From positions 777,796-841,795 of the forward strand of contig NZ_FOXJ01000001.1 of assembly GCF_900115685.1 (NCBI RefSeq): DNA of 64,000 nucleotides, written 5' to 3'. The translations under genes were made by a program, and so were the position numbers. Shown here piece after piece: positions 26,946 to 35,298 of this stretch. This DNA comes from Variovorax sp. 770b2 (GTDB taxonomy: Bacteria; Pseudomonadota; Gammaproteobacteria; Burkholderiales; Burkholderiaceae_C). Below the pieces are notes generated by a model. That model did not search any database, was not told the origin of the DNA, and was given only the letters and a program-made list of their open reading frames with translations. Every line of letters starts with the position of its first letter. Positions within the stretch are counted from its first letter, which is position 1.

Positions 26946-27911
26946 TCATTCCATCGTGATGTTGTTCGCCTTGACCACCTTGCTCCAGAGCGCGTGGTCC
27001 TTGCGGATGATGTCGCCGAGTTCCTTCGTGCCGGTCTGGGGCACGACGTTGAGGCTGCGGATCTTTTCCTGGATCTCCGGCATCGCGACGACCTTGGCGA
27101 TGGCTTCGCTCAGCCGCGCGATCACTGGCGGCGGCGTGCCGGTGCGCGCGACCAGGCCGAACCATGTCTCGGTGTCGTAGCCCGGCACCACCTCGCTGAT
27201 GCTCGGCACGTCGGGCAGCAGCGGGCTGCGCCTGGCGGTCGACACGCCGAGCACGCGCATCTTGCCGTCCTTGACGAAGCCGCTGGTGATCGACGAGGGC
27301 GTGGACAGCATGTACTTGGTCTGCCCGCCCAGCAGCGCCTGCGCGGCCGGACCGGCGCCGGGGTAGGGAACCATCACCATGTCCTTGATGCCGGCCGCAT
27401 CGTGGAAGGCCACCATCGCGAGCTGGCCGACGCCGCCGAGCGCCGAGGCGCCCCATTCGAGCTTGCCGGGGTTGGCGCGCGCGTAGGCCACGAAGTCCTT
27501 CAGGTTGTCGGGCACCAGCGGGCTGGTCATCAGCACCATCGGCGAGGTGCCCAGGAGGGAGACCGGCACGAAGTCCTTGAGGGCGTCGTAGGTCGGCCGG
27601 CGCTGCACCAGCGGCACCGTGACGAGGCCGCTGCCGTGCAGCAGGAAGGTGTAGCCGTCCGCCGGCTGCGTGGCGACGTACTGCGAGGCGATGGCGCCGC
27701 CGGCACCCGCCTTGTATTCGAAGATGACCGGCTGGCCCAGCAGCTTGGTGAGCGAATCCTGCAGGTAGCGGCCCAGCACGTCGTTGGTGCCGCCGGCCGC
27801 GGCGGGCACGACAAAGCGGATCGGGCGATCGGGCCAGTTGCCTTGCGCACGGACGGCGCCGGTGAAAAGGGCGAGGGTGGCGGACGCCAGCAGCGTTCGG
27901 CGAAGCAGCAT
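26946..27911 (-). CDS. Bug-type TTT receptor
   Basis: The 321-residue secreted protein has a leader (MLLRRTLLASATLALFTGAV, cleavage near RAQG) followed by WPDRPIRFVVPAAAGG, PADGYTFLL and the WFGLVARTGTPP block typical of Bug receptors. It should bind a carboxylate in the periplasm. ATG 27911 is preceded by AGGAGACAACAAC, the ribosome site repeated before most Bug genes here. It is divergent from the small-protein/racemase operon and shares the operator at 27992. Confidence 0.88.
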   Translation of the reverse strand: MLLRRTLLASATLALFTGAVRAQGNWPDRPIRFVVPAAAGGTNDVLGRYLQDSLTKLLGQPVIFEYKAGAGGAIASQYVATQPADGYTFLLHGSGLVTVPLVQRRPTYDALKDFVPVSLLGTSPMVLMTSPLVPDNLKDFVAYARANPGKLEWGASALGGVGQLAMVAFHDAAGIKDMVMVPYPGAGPAAQALLGGQTKYMLSTPSSITSGFVKDGKMRVLGVSTARRSPLLPDVPSISEVVPGYDTETWFGLVARTGTPPPVIARLSEAIAKVVAMPEIQEKIRSLNVVPQTGTKELGDIIRKDHALWSKVVKANNITME

Positions 27912-27991
27912 GTTGTTGTCTCCTGTCGTGGGTGCGAAACCCATTCTTGCGGCGCGTGGTCCGGTTGCCGGAATCGCCCGTAAGCATAGAA

Positions 27992-28002
27992 TGGTATTAC
28001 CA
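27992..28002. promoter_or_regulatory. Operator TGGTATTACCA with plus-strand promoter
   Basis: A perfect palindrome is fused to TAGAAT (27987-27992) as -10; TTGCCG (27965-27970) lies 16 bp upstream as a weak -35. The site is in the gap between a Bug gene (minus) and the 85-residue protein gene (plus). Confidence 0.7.
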
Positions 28003-28036
28003 TTATGACCGACAACGGCCCTGCAAGGAAAGCTCC

Positions 28037-28294
28037 ATGACCAAGACAATCCCCGACCGCGTGTTCCAGGTGAAGGACGCTGCCGGACGCACCTACCGGG
28101 TCACGCGCTATGCGTGGCTGGACAACGTCGCCGAAGAAGGCCGCCCCGAAGAGTGGCGCGAGACCTGGCACCTGCTGATGACCGACAACGGCGGCTACCT
28201 CGATCCGCTGGACGAAGACGGGCGCTACGTGGTCGACGGCACCGGTACGCTGGTCGAGGCGGTCGGAACTGCCGAAAAGGCAGACGCCGCGTGA
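28037..28294 (+). CDS. Small conserved-looking protein of unknown function (85 aa)
   Basis: I do not recognise this family. The 85-residue protein is soluble, rich in acidic and aromatic residues (EEWRETWHLLMTDNGGYLDP) and has no cysteine or signal peptide. ATG 28037 follows AAGGAA by 6 bases. It is first in an operon directly behind an operator-bearing promoter, and its stop overlaps the GTG of the racemase-like gene at 28291, so its product is probably needed with that enzyme. Confidence 0.65.
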   Translation: MTKTIPDRVFQVKDAAGRTYRVTRYAWLDNVAEEGRPEEWRETWHLLMTDNGGYLDPLDEDGRYVVDGTGTLVEAVGTAEKADAA

Positions 28295-29457
28295 GCGCAC
28301 CCGAGCGACCCGGCGAGGCGCGATCGGGTCCGCTGGCCGGCCTCAAGGTCATCGAGATGGCCGGGCTCGCGCCGGGCCCCTTCGCCGCGATGATGCTGGC
28401 CGACATGGGCGCCGACGTGCTGCGCATCGACCGGCCCGAGCCGGCCGCGCGCGCGATGCCGCAGCGCTTTTATTTCACCGACCGCAACCGGCGCTCCATT
28501 GCCGTCGACCTGAAGTCGCCGGACGGTATCGCGCTCGTGCGGCGGCTGCTCTCGGGCGCCGACGCGCTCATCGAGGGCTTTCGCCCGGGCGTGATGGAGC
28601 GGCTGGGCCTCGGCCCCGAGCCGTGCCTGGCGCTCAACCCGCGCCTGGTGTACGGCCGCATGACCGGCTGGGGCCAGGACGGCCCGCTGGCCATGGCGCC
28701 GGGCCACGACATCAACTACATCGCGCTGGCCGGCGTGCTCGACGCGATCGGCGAGGCGGACGGCCCGCCCGTCGTGCCGCTGAACCTCGTCGGCGACTTC
28801 GGCGGCGGCGGCATGTACCTGGCCTTCGGCATCGCCTGCGCGCTGATCGAGGCCGCGCGCTCGGGCAGGGGGCAGGTGGTCGACGCGGCCATGGTCGACG
28901 GCGCCGCATCGCTCATGACCTATTTCTTCGGCTACCGCGCAGGCGGCGGCTGGCCGGGCCGCGGGCGCAGCGTGACCGGTGGCGGCTCGCCGTTCTATGC
29001 GGTGTACGAAACGAGCGATGGCAAGCACGTGAGCGTCGGTTCGGCCGAACCCAAGTTCTATGCCGAGCTGCTGCGCCACACGGGGATGGACAACGCCGGC
29101 CTGCCCGACCGCGCGGACCCCGCCAATTGGCCCGTCATTCGCGCGCGGCTGGCCGAGGTGTTTCGCAGCCGCACACGCGACGAATGGTGCACGCGGCTGG
29201 AGACCAGCGAGACCTGCTTCGCGCCCGTGCTGACGATGCAGGAGGCGGCCGCACATCCGCACAACCGCGCGCGCGGCACCTTCGTGGAAGTCGACGGCAT
29301 GCTGCAGCCGGCGCCCGCACCGCGCTTCTCGCGCACGCCGGCCGCCATGCCTTCTGCCGGCGTGGAGCCGGGCGTGGACGTGCATGCGGCGCTGCAGGGC
29401 TGGGGGCTCGAGCGCGCGGAGATCGATGCGCTCGCGGCGAATGGCGTGGTGGCCTGA
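28291..29457 (+). CDS. Alpha-methylacyl-CoA racemase-like class III CoA enzyme (copy 1)
   Basis: The 388-residue protein belongs to the CaiB/BaiF fold. It has the racemase triad rather than the transferase aspartate: His139 (GHDINYIALAG), Asp169 (LVGDFGGGG) and Glu253 (SAEPKFY). Spacing matches His126/Asp156/Glu241 of mycobacterial MCR. Such enzymes invert the 2-methyl centre of branched acyl-CoAs so that beta-oxidation can proceed. GTG 28291 overlaps the stop of the small protein by 4 bp. A second copy is at 61574. Confidence 0.83.
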   Translation: MSAPERPGEARSGPLAGLKVIEMAGLAPGPFAAMMLADMGADVLRIDRPEPAARAMPQRFYFTDRNRRSIAVDLKSPDGIALVRRLLSGADALIEGFRPGVMERLGLGPEPCLALNPRLVYGRMTGWGQDGPLAMAPGHDINYIALAGVLDAIGEADGPPVVPLNLVGDFGGGGMYLAFGIACALIEAARSGRGQVVDAAMVDGAASLMTYFFGYRAGGGWPGRGRSVTGGGSPFYAVYETSDGKHVSVGSAEPKFYAELLRHTGMDNAGLPDRADPANWPVIRARLAEVFRSRTRDEWCTRLETSETCFAPVLTMQEAAAHPHNRARGTFVEVDGMLQPAPAPRFSRTPAAMPSAGVEPGVDVHAALQGWGLERAEIDALAANGVVA

Positions 29458-29475
29458 GACCACCGGCGCGCGCTT

Positions 29476-30156
29476 TCAGACGATGCGCTTTTCTTCCACC
29501 GCGTAGACCGCGAGCGCCTCGAGCAGCGCGTTGCCGTGGATGAATGCTTGGCCCGCGGGTGAATCCACCCACGCATGCAGCGCCGCGCCGTCTTCGAACC
29601 ACAGCTCGGCCATGCCGTCGATCGGCACGCGGCCCGAAGGCACGTTCGCCGAGACCGGGTGGGCGCGATCAACCACCATGTTCTGCACCCAGCGCCGCGG
29701 CCGCGCGGCGAGGTCCGATGGCAAGGCCGCGGCGAGCGATGCGGTCGCGTCCGCAAGCCCGCTGCCCTGTGTCCTGGCGCGCGTGAGCACGAGCAGCTTG
29801 GCGCCGCCGTTCGCGGGCGCATCGATCACGGGACGGCCCTCGAGCACGAGGATCGTGATCGCGCCCTGGAAGTTCGGAATGTCGCGCTTGACCGCCGCGT
29901 ATTGCGGCGATGCCTCGCAGCGTTCCATGGCCGCGACGTCGTCGAACCACTGCTGCGAAATGCCGTCGATGGCGTGGTCGGGCGGCTCGGGCGCAGGCGA
30001 GCGCTCGAACAGCCGCTCGACGATGTGGTTCTGCAGGTAGCTGTGCACGCCGGGCATGTGGCGGGCGAGCTCGCCGTGCACATGGAACCAGTGCCGGCCG
30101 AACTGTGCGGGCGTGATGTCGGGGCGGCGCGAGAACACGCCGGAGCGGAAGATCAT
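29476..30156 (-). CDS. EthD-domain protein
   Basis: The 226-residue protein appears to have two alpha-beta-barrel halves. The first has the EthD pattern TPAQFGRHWFHVHGELARH and GVHSYLQNHIVER; the second repeats a shorter version (GMAELWFEDGAAL). It resembles the EthD protein at 22804. These folds act as small cyclases, decarboxylases or binding proteins; no catalytic residue can be named. It is last in a minus-strand operon after SnoaL (31745) and Bug (31151) genes. The much longer open frame around it is a shadow. Confidence 0.68.
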   Translation of the reverse strand: MIFRSGVFSRRPDITPAQFGRHWFHVHGELARHMPGVHSYLQNHIVERLFERSPAPEPPDHAIDGISQQWFDDVAAMERCEASPQYAAVKRDIPNFQGAITILVLEGRPVIDAPANGGAKLLVLTRARTQGSGLADATASLAAALPSDLAARPRRWVQNMVVDRAHPVSANVPSGRVPIDGMAELWFEDGAALHAWVDSPAGQAFIHGNALLEALAVYAVEEKRIV

Positions 30157-30170
30157 GGCGGCGCTTTTTC

Positions 30171-31151
30171 TCAGTCGAGCTTGATGTCGGTGCCTGCGAT
30201 GAATTTCTTCCAACGCGCCGTGTCGCTGCGCACGATGGTGTCCATGTACCTGGCGCTGGTGTCCTCGGGCGGGTCGACGCCGATGTCCTTCATGCGGGCG
30301 CGCACGGTGGGCTGCGCGATCATCGCCGCCACGGCCGCGTTGAGCTTCTCGATCGCCTCGGGCGGCGTGCCGGCCGGTGCGGCCAGGCTGTACCAGGTGT
30401 CGACGAAGAAGCCCTTGACGCCTTCTTCCTCCATCGTCGGAATGTCCGGCAGCGCGCCCAGCCGCTTCTTGCCCGTGACCGCCAGCGCGCGCAGCCGCCC
30501 GCCATGCACCTGCGGCAGCACGGCGGTGTCGACGAACATGAAGTCGAGCTGGCCGCCCAGCAGGTCGACCACCGCGGGCCCGCTGCCCTTGTAGGGCACG
30601 TGCACCACCGGCACGCCCGTGAGCTGGCGGAACATTTCGCCCGACAGGTGCGGCGTGGAGCCGTTGCCCGCCGAGCCGTAGAAGATCTTGCCGGGCCGTG
30701 CCTTGGCCAGCGCGATCAGGTCCTTGACCGATTTCACGGGGCTGCTGGAATTGACGACCAGCACGTTCGACGAGGTGTACACCATCGAAACCGGTGCGAA
30801 GTCCTTCAGCGGATCGAAGGGCAGCTTGGCATAGAGGCTGGGGTTGATCGTCATCGTGCTGTTCACGGCCATCAGCAGCGTGTAGCCGTCGGCGGGCGCC
30901 TTGGCGACGAGGCCCGCGCCGAGTGCGCCGTTCGCGCCGGGCTTGTAGTCCACGATCATCCGCTGGCCGAGCGTGGTCGAGAGCGCCTCGCTCACCATCG
31001 TGCCGAAGGTCGAGCCCATGCCGCCGGGTGGGTAGGGCACGATGAGCATTACCGGCTTTTCGGGGTAGATCGCCCACGCGGGGCCGGCGAGGGCCAGCAC
31101 CAGGGCGAGCAGAAAGGTCTTGAGCGGGCGGGGCATGCGGCGTGTCTCCAT
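30171..31151 (-). CDS. Bug-type TTT receptor
   Basis: The 326-residue secreted protein has a leader (TFLLALVLALAGPAWA) followed by YPEKPVMLIVPYPPGG, PADGYTLLMA, FYGSAGNGSTPHL and VPYKGSGPAV. It is closest by eye to the Bug protein at 17797, and both carry SAGNGST and PFDPLKDF. ATG 31151 is the start (31136 is possible). It lies between the SnoaL and EthD genes in one operon. Confidence 0.87.
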   Translation of the reverse strand: METRRMPRPLKTFLLALVLALAGPAWAIYPEKPVMLIVPYPPGGMGSTFGTMVSEALSTTLGQRMIVDYKPGANGALGAGLVAKAPADGYTLLMAVNSTMTINPSLYAKLPFDPLKDFAPVSMVYTSSNVLVVNSSSPVKSVKDLIALAKARPGKIFYGSAGNGSTPHLSGEMFRQLTGVPVVHVPYKGSGPAVVDLLGGQLDFMFVDTAVLPQVHGGRLRALAVTGKKRLGALPDIPTMEEEGVKGFFVDTWYSLAAPAGTPPEAIEKLNAAVAAMIAQPTVRARMKDIGVDPPEDTSARYMDTIVRSDTARWKKFIAGTDIKLD

Positions 31152-31178
31152 TTTTTTCTTCGAGGGCTTCAGGAAATT

Positions 31179-31745
31179 TCAGGAGGATTCCCGGGGCTTC
31201 GCATCGAGCCAGCCGGGCGTGGCCTGCCGCTGGCCCATGCGGTGCGGCGGTGCGTCGATGGGCACCGGGTCCAGGCGCAGGCGCGTCAGGCGCAGGAAGC
31301 TGATCTTCCATTCGCCGTTGTCGCGCCGGTATTCCTCTTCGTAGTGGCCGTAGCCGCGAAAGCCGCGGCTGCCCGGTGTTTCCTTGACGGTGCTGCCGTC
31401 GGTGAATTCGACGAAGTCCTCCATGGCCCAGATCACGCGCGCGCTGTCGCGCCCGGTCATCGCCACCTCGTGCTGATGCACGTGGTGCACGGAGATGGTG
31501 GGCGCAAGGCGGCTGGACACGCCCGCGACGAACGCGGCCACGTCGGCACCGGGCGGCGCGGAGCCGAGTCCCTCGAAGCGGCAGTCGGGCGTGAACAGCG
31601 CGCCCAGGCGCTCCCACTGCTTGGTGTCGATGAAGCGGCAGTAGCGCGCCTTGACCTGGCGGATGGCGTCGACGCTCAGCAGATAGTCGACCGGATCGAT
31701 GGACGCGGGCGCGGAAACGGGCAGGAAGGCTGGCATGGAGGGCAT
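31179..31745 (-). CDS. SnoaL-like/NTF2-fold protein
   Basis: The 188-residue protein has the SnoaL-like pattern DAIRQVKARYCRFIDTKQWE, LFTPDCRFEG, HHVHQHEVAM and YEEEYRRDNGEWKISFLRL. Members of this fold catalyse dehydration, isomerisation or cyclisation without cofactors (for example ketosteroid isomerase-like and scytalone dehydratase-like enzymes). It starts at ATG 31745, 41 bp from the operator at 31787, opposite the CaiB gene at 31846. A second SnoaL-like gene is at 37963. Confidence 0.75.
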   Translation of the reverse strand: MPSMPAFLPVSAPASIDPVDYLLSVDAIRQVKARYCRFIDTKQWERLGALFTPDCRFEGLGSAPPGADVAAFVAGVSSRLAPTISVHHVHQHEVAMTGRDSARVIWAMEDFVEFTDGSTVKETPGSRGFRGYGHYEEEYRRDNGEWKISFLRLTRLRLDPVPIDAPPHRMGQRQATPGWLDAKPRESS

Positions 31746-31786
31746 CGGAAAAAAGGTTTGACGCGCTGAAACTGTGGTCAATATAA

Positions 31787-31797
31787 TGGTCTTACCA
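31787..31797. promoter_or_regulatory. Operator TGGTCTTACCA with plus-strand promoter
   Basis: A perfect palindrome begins with the last T of a perfect TATAAT (31782-31787). TTGACG (31758-31763) is 18 bp upstream. This is one of the strongest promoters in the window and the operator would block initiation at the CaiB operon; the divergent SnoaL operon shares it. Confidence 0.78.
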
Positions 31798-31845
31798 ATG
31801 AAAGACAAGGCTGCAAACCCGTAGCCGCACCACATCCAAAATCCC

Positions 31846-33156
31846 ATGCTCGAAAATCTTGAGACCGACTTTCCCGTCCACACGCCCCGCCGCGCGGAGG
31901 CGCCGAAGGCGCTCGAAGGCATTCGCGTCGTCGACTTCACGCACTTCATCGCGGGGCCGTTCGCCACCATGGTCATGGCCGACATGGGCGCCGATGTGAT
32001 CAAGGTCGAAACCCCGGGGCGCGGCGACGAGTTCCGCCACTACCCGCCCGTGCATGCCAAGCTGCCCGCGCAGGGCGCGCCCTATCTCTGGAGCAACCGC
32101 AACAAGCGCAGCCTGGCCGTCAACATGAAGAGCCCCGAGGGGCTGGCGGTGGTGCGCGAGCTCATCGCCACCGCCGACGTGGTGGTGGAGAACTTTTCCA
32201 CCGGCGTGATGGAGCGCTTCGGCCTGGACTGCGAGAGCTGCAGGAAGCTCAACCCCAAGCTCATCTACTGCTCGGTGTCGGCCTACGGGCGCGATGGCGA
32301 GTTTGCCGACCGCCTGGGCTTCGACCCCATCGCGCAGGCCGAGAGCGGCTTCATCTCGATGAACGGCTACAACGACCGCCAGGGCGTGCGCACGCTGTCG
32401 CCGGTGATCGACATCAGCACCGCGACGATGGCGTGCAACGCGATCCTCGGTGCGCTGCTCGCGCGGCACCGCACGGGCGAGGGGCAGTCCATCGAACTGG
32501 CGCTCTTCGACAACGCGGTGCTCATGACCGGCTACGCGGCACTGCAGCATCTGTTCACCGGCGCGGTGCCGCAGCGGCACGGCAACACCAGCCCCGACAC
32601 CTGCCCCTCGGGCGTGTTCGAGTCGAAGGACAAGCCCTTCTATATCAACTGCGGCAACGACAAGATCTTCCACCGCCTGATGGCGCAGGTGATCGAGCGG
32701 CCCGACCTCGCCAACGACCCGGTGCTGGCAGACCGCAACGGCCGCATGGGCCGGCGCGAGGAAATCTTCAAGATGCTCGGCGAGATCTTCGCGCAGCAGC
32801 CCTGGAGCTACTGGCAGCCGCGCATGCGCGCTGCGTCGATCCCGTGCGGCGAGGTGCGCAACGTGGGCGATGCCATCCGCTCGCCCGAGGCGAAGGCGCG
32901 CAACATCGTCACGCGCATCGAGCATCCCGAGATCGGCTGGATGCCCAACGTGGCGCTTCCGATCCGCTATTCGGGCACGCCGCTGGCCGACCCGAAGCCC
33001 GCGCCGGCCGTGGGCCAGCACACCGAAGAGGTGTTGCGCGGCGTGCTGGGCTACAGCGAACAGCGCATCGCGGCGCTGCGCGAATCCGGTGCGCTGAGCG
33101 CCTCCGCGCCCGCCGCGAAGCCGGCCGCCAAGCCGAAGGCCGAGGCCGCCGTCTGA
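31846..33156 (+). CDS. Class III CoA-transferase (CaiB/BaiF, transferase type)
   Basis: The 436-residue protein has the interlocked-dimer CoA-transferase signatures VVDFTHFIAGPFATMVMADM, ADVIKVETPGRGDEFRH, APYLWSNRNKRSLAVN and the probable catalytic Asp189 in VIDIST. These enzymes move CoA between carboxylates. The last 20 residues are an Ala/Pro/Lys tail of low complexity. It is first in the operon with the DUF2889 gene. Its close paralogue at 50355 has lost Trp82 to a stop codon. Confidence 0.88.
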   Translation: MLENLETDFPVHTPRRAEAPKALEGIRVVDFTHFIAGPFATMVMADMGADVIKVETPGRGDEFRHYPPVHAKLPAQGAPYLWSNRNKRSLAVNMKSPEGLAVVRELIATADVVVENFSTGVMERFGLDCESCRKLNPKLIYCSVSAYGRDGEFADRLGFDPIAQAESGFISMNGYNDRQGVRTLSPVIDISTATMACNAILGALLARHRTGEGQSIELALFDNAVLMTGYAALQHLFTGAVPQRHGNTSPDTCPSGVFESKDKPFYINCGNDKIFHRLMAQVIERPDLANDPVLADRNGRMGRREEIFKMLGEIFAQQPWSYWQPRMRAASIPCGEVRNVGDAIRSPEAKARNIVTRIEHPEIGWMPNVALPIRYSGTPLADPKPAPAVGQHTEEVLRGVLGYSEQRIAALRESGALSASAPAAKPAAKPKAEAAV

Positions 33157-33158
33157 CC

Positions 33159-33734
33159 ATGCGAGAACTGTCGCCCGCCGCACCGCGCCGGCTGCTGCAC
33201 ACGCGGCAGGTGCAGTGCACGGGGTGGGAGCGCGACGACGGCCTGTGGGAAGTCGAAGGCCGCCTGTCCGACGTTCGCACGCACGACCTGGACGACTCGC
33301 GCGGCAACGCGGCGCGCAAGGCCGGAGATCCGGTGCACCTGATGTCGCTGCGCATCACGCTGGACGACACCTTCGCCATCGTCGCGGCCGAGGCGGTGTC
33401 GCACCAGACGCCCTACGAAGACTGCCCGCACATCAACGACGCCTACGGGGCACTCGTGGGCATGCGCATCGAGGGCGGTTTCAACCACGCGGTGAAGACG
33501 CGGTTTCGCGGCGTCCAGGGCTGCACGCACCTCACCGAGCTGCTGGGGCCGATGGCCACCACCGCCTTCCAGGCCATCAACCCGGCGCGCGAGCGGCGGC
33601 GCGTGGCGCAGGGTCAGCCGGCCTTTGCGGACGGCCCGAAGCCCGCGCTGCTGGACACCTGCCATGCGCTGCGGCGCGGCGGCGCTGCGGCCATCGTGCG
33701 CTGGGGCCGGGCGGGCGAGAAGCTGCCGGACTGA
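33159..33734 (+). CDS. DUF2889 family protein
   Basis: The 191-residue protein matches the DUF2889 pattern: WEVEGRLSDVRTHDL near the start, then MSLRITLDDTFAIVAAEAV, PHINDAYGALVGMRI and GCTHLTELLGPMATTAFQA. The family is often found beside aromatic or branched-chain-type catabolic genes, and its biochemical role is not established. ATG 33159 is 2 bp after the CaiB stop. It contains conserved Cys and His residues (CPHI, GCTH) that could bind metal. Confidence 0.78.
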   Translation: MRELSPAAPRRLLHTRQVQCTGWERDDGLWEVEGRLSDVRTHDLDDSRGNAARKAGDPVHLMSLRITLDDTFAIVAAEAVSHQTPYEDCPHINDAYGALVGMRIEGGFNHAVKTRFRGVQGCTHLTELLGPMATTAFQAINPARERRRVAQGQPAFADGPKPALLDTCHALRRGGAAAIVRWGRAGEKLPD

Positions 33735-33754
33735 GCGGCGATCGCGCCGGGCAG

Positions 33755-33772
33755 GCAGGCCGCTCGGCCTGC
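33755..33772. terminator. Stem-loop between convergent genes
   Basis: GCAGGCC (33755-33761), loop GCTC and GGCCTGC (33766-33772) form a 7-bp stem in the gap between the DUF2889 stop and the Bug stop at 33811. Pyrimidine-rich sequence follows on the plus strand. It is a reasonable two-way terminator. Confidence 0.5.
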
Positions 33773-33810
33773 TCGCCCCTTGCCCCCTTCGCCCGCGAGT
33801 TTGCGGAGGG

Positions 33811-34806
33811 TCACTCCGGCTGGATGTCCTTCGCCTTGATCAGCGCCTGGAAGCGGGCGCCTTCCTTGTCCACCAGCGCCCGGAATTCCGCGGGCGTGCT
33901 GCTCCTGGGTTCATTGCCCGAGCGCGAGAGGTTCTCGCGCAGCGCCGGGTCGCTGAGTGCGACCTTCATGCCCTCGGCCAACCTGGCGACAACCGGCTCG
34001 GGCGTGCCCGCGGGCGCGACCAGTCCGAAGAAGATCTCGGTGGTCATGGAGGGCAGTCCGAGCTCGGCCATCGTCGGCACGTCGGGCAGCGCCTTCTCGC
34101 GCCTGGGGCCCGTCACCGCGAGCGCCTTGAGCTTGCCCGAGCTGATCAGCGGCAGGTTGGACGACAGCGCATCGAACAGGAACTGCACGCTGCCGCCCAT
34201 GATCGCGTTGGCCGATTCGGCACCGCCCTTGAAGGGCACGTGCAGCGCCTCGAAGCCGGCCTCGCTCTTGAGCAGCTCGCCCAGCAGGTGCAGGCTGCCG
34301 TTCACGCCATTGGAGCCGAAGCTCAGCTTGCCGGGGTTCGCCTTGCCGTAGGCGATCATGCCCTTCAGGTCGCTGAAGCCCAGGTTCGGCGCACACACCA
34401 GCACGAACGACGAGGTCGTGCCCAGGCTCACCGGGATCATCGTCTTCACGTCGTAGCCCGGGTTCTTGTAGAGGTAGGGCGCGATCGCCATCACGCTGTT
34501 GCCGACCCACACCAGCGTGTAGCCGTCGGCCGGCGCGCGTGCGGTCTGCTGCATCGACAGCGTGCCCGCCGCGCCCGCGCGGTTCTCGATGATGACCGGC
34601 TGCCCCAGCACCTTGCCCAGCTGCGCGCCCACCAGGCGCGCCGTGATGTCGGTGGTGCCGCCCGCACCGGCGCCCACGAAGATGCGGATCGGCTTGCCCG
34701 GATAGTGGTCCTGCGCCCACAGCGGCAGTGCGGCGGCGAGCGCCGCGGCGCCCAAGCCGCCTGCCACGAGGCGGCGGCGCTGGAAGAAGTCGATGCAAGA
34801 GGTCAT
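33811..34806 (-). CDS. Bug-type TTT receptor
   Basis: The 331-residue secreted protein has a Tat-like leader (QRRRLVAGGLGAAALAAALP, cleavage near WAQ) and then YPGKPIRIFVGAGAGG, PADGYTLVWVG, LSFGSNGVNGS and VPFKGGAESA. It is nearest by eye to the Bug protein at 41206 (both have EIFFGLVAPAGTP). It lies 49 bp after the NIPSNAP gene in a two-gene minus-strand operon under the operator at 35240. Confidence 0.87.
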   Translation of the reverse strand: MTSCIDFFQRRRLVAGGLGAAALAAALPLWAQDHYPGKPIRIFVGAGAGGTTDITARLVGAQLGKVLGQPVIIENRAGAAGTLSMQQTARAPADGYTLVWVGNSVMAIAPYLYKNPGYDVKTMIPVSLGTTSSFVLVCAPNLGFSDLKGMIAYGKANPGKLSFGSNGVNGSLHLLGELLKSEAGFEALHVPFKGGAESANAIMGGSVQFLFDALSSNLPLISSGKLKALAVTGPRREKALPDVPTMAELGLPSMTTEIFFGLVAPAGTPEPVVARLAEGMKVALSDPALRENLSRSGNEPRSSTPAEFRALVDKEGARFQALIKAKDIQPE

Positions 34807-34855
34807 GGTTGTCTCGTTCGGTTGTTGTGAAGACGGGGTGGGAAAGAAAAAAGCG

Positions 34856-35173
34856 TCAGCGGATCGGCGAGAACGGCGCGGGCACCAGCAGGCGGTTGGA
34901 CATCGACTCGATCAGCGGCCGGATGCGCGCGAGATACACCTGCCAGGCCGGGTCGGCCGCGAGCTCGGCGCGCCGCTTCATGCGCTCGTCCAGTCCGTCA
35001 TAGCCCCAGAGATGAACCATGGTGTTGAGGCCGCCGACCTCGGTGTGGAAGTACCCGAGCAGCCGCCCGAGGATGGCGCGCTGCACGGCCAGGCCTTCTG
35101 CCTCGTACAGCGCCAGGTAGTCCTGCGGTCCGTAGGGCATGCGAAGCACGTAGCAGCGTTCCTCGACGATCAT
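34856..35173 (-). CDS. NIPSNAP-family protein
   Basis: The 105-residue protein fits the NIPSNAP dimeric alpha-beta-barrel: MIVEERCYVLR, DYLALYEAEGLAVQ, LLGYFHTEVGGLNTMVHLW, RRAELAADPAWQ and a C-terminal PAPFSP. I chose ATG 35173, the standard start of this family; an open frame reaching 35230 would add 19 residues across the promoter. The function of bacterial members is not settled. It is first in the operon with a Bug gene and divergent from the thiolase operon at 35299. Confidence 0.82.
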   Translation of the reverse strand: MIVEERCYVLRMPYGPQDYLALYEAEGLAVQRAILGRLLGYFHTEVGGLNTMVHLWGYDGLDERMKRRAELAADPAWQVYLARIRPLIESMSNRLLVPAPFSPIR

Positions 35174-35212
35174 TTTTCGGCGTTTTCCCGTGTGCGGCCG
35201 TGAAGGCCCGGA

Positions 35213-35250
35213 TTGACAATTTTGGCCCATTAATTATATTGGTCAAACCA
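35213..35250 (+). promoter_or_regulatory. Promoter with overlapping operator TGGTCAAACCA
   Basis: TTGACA (35213-35218), a 16-bp spacer and TATATT (35235-35240) run into the palindrome at 35240-35250. The block AATTATATTGGTC and the ACCATTAAT arm are almost the same as at 5393-5416. The site lies between the NIPSNAP gene (minus) and the thiolase operon (plus). Confidence 0.77.
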
Positions 35251-35298
35251 TTAATCAACAACGCGAACGCCCCTTGGCGGGACCGGGGAGAACCCTGA

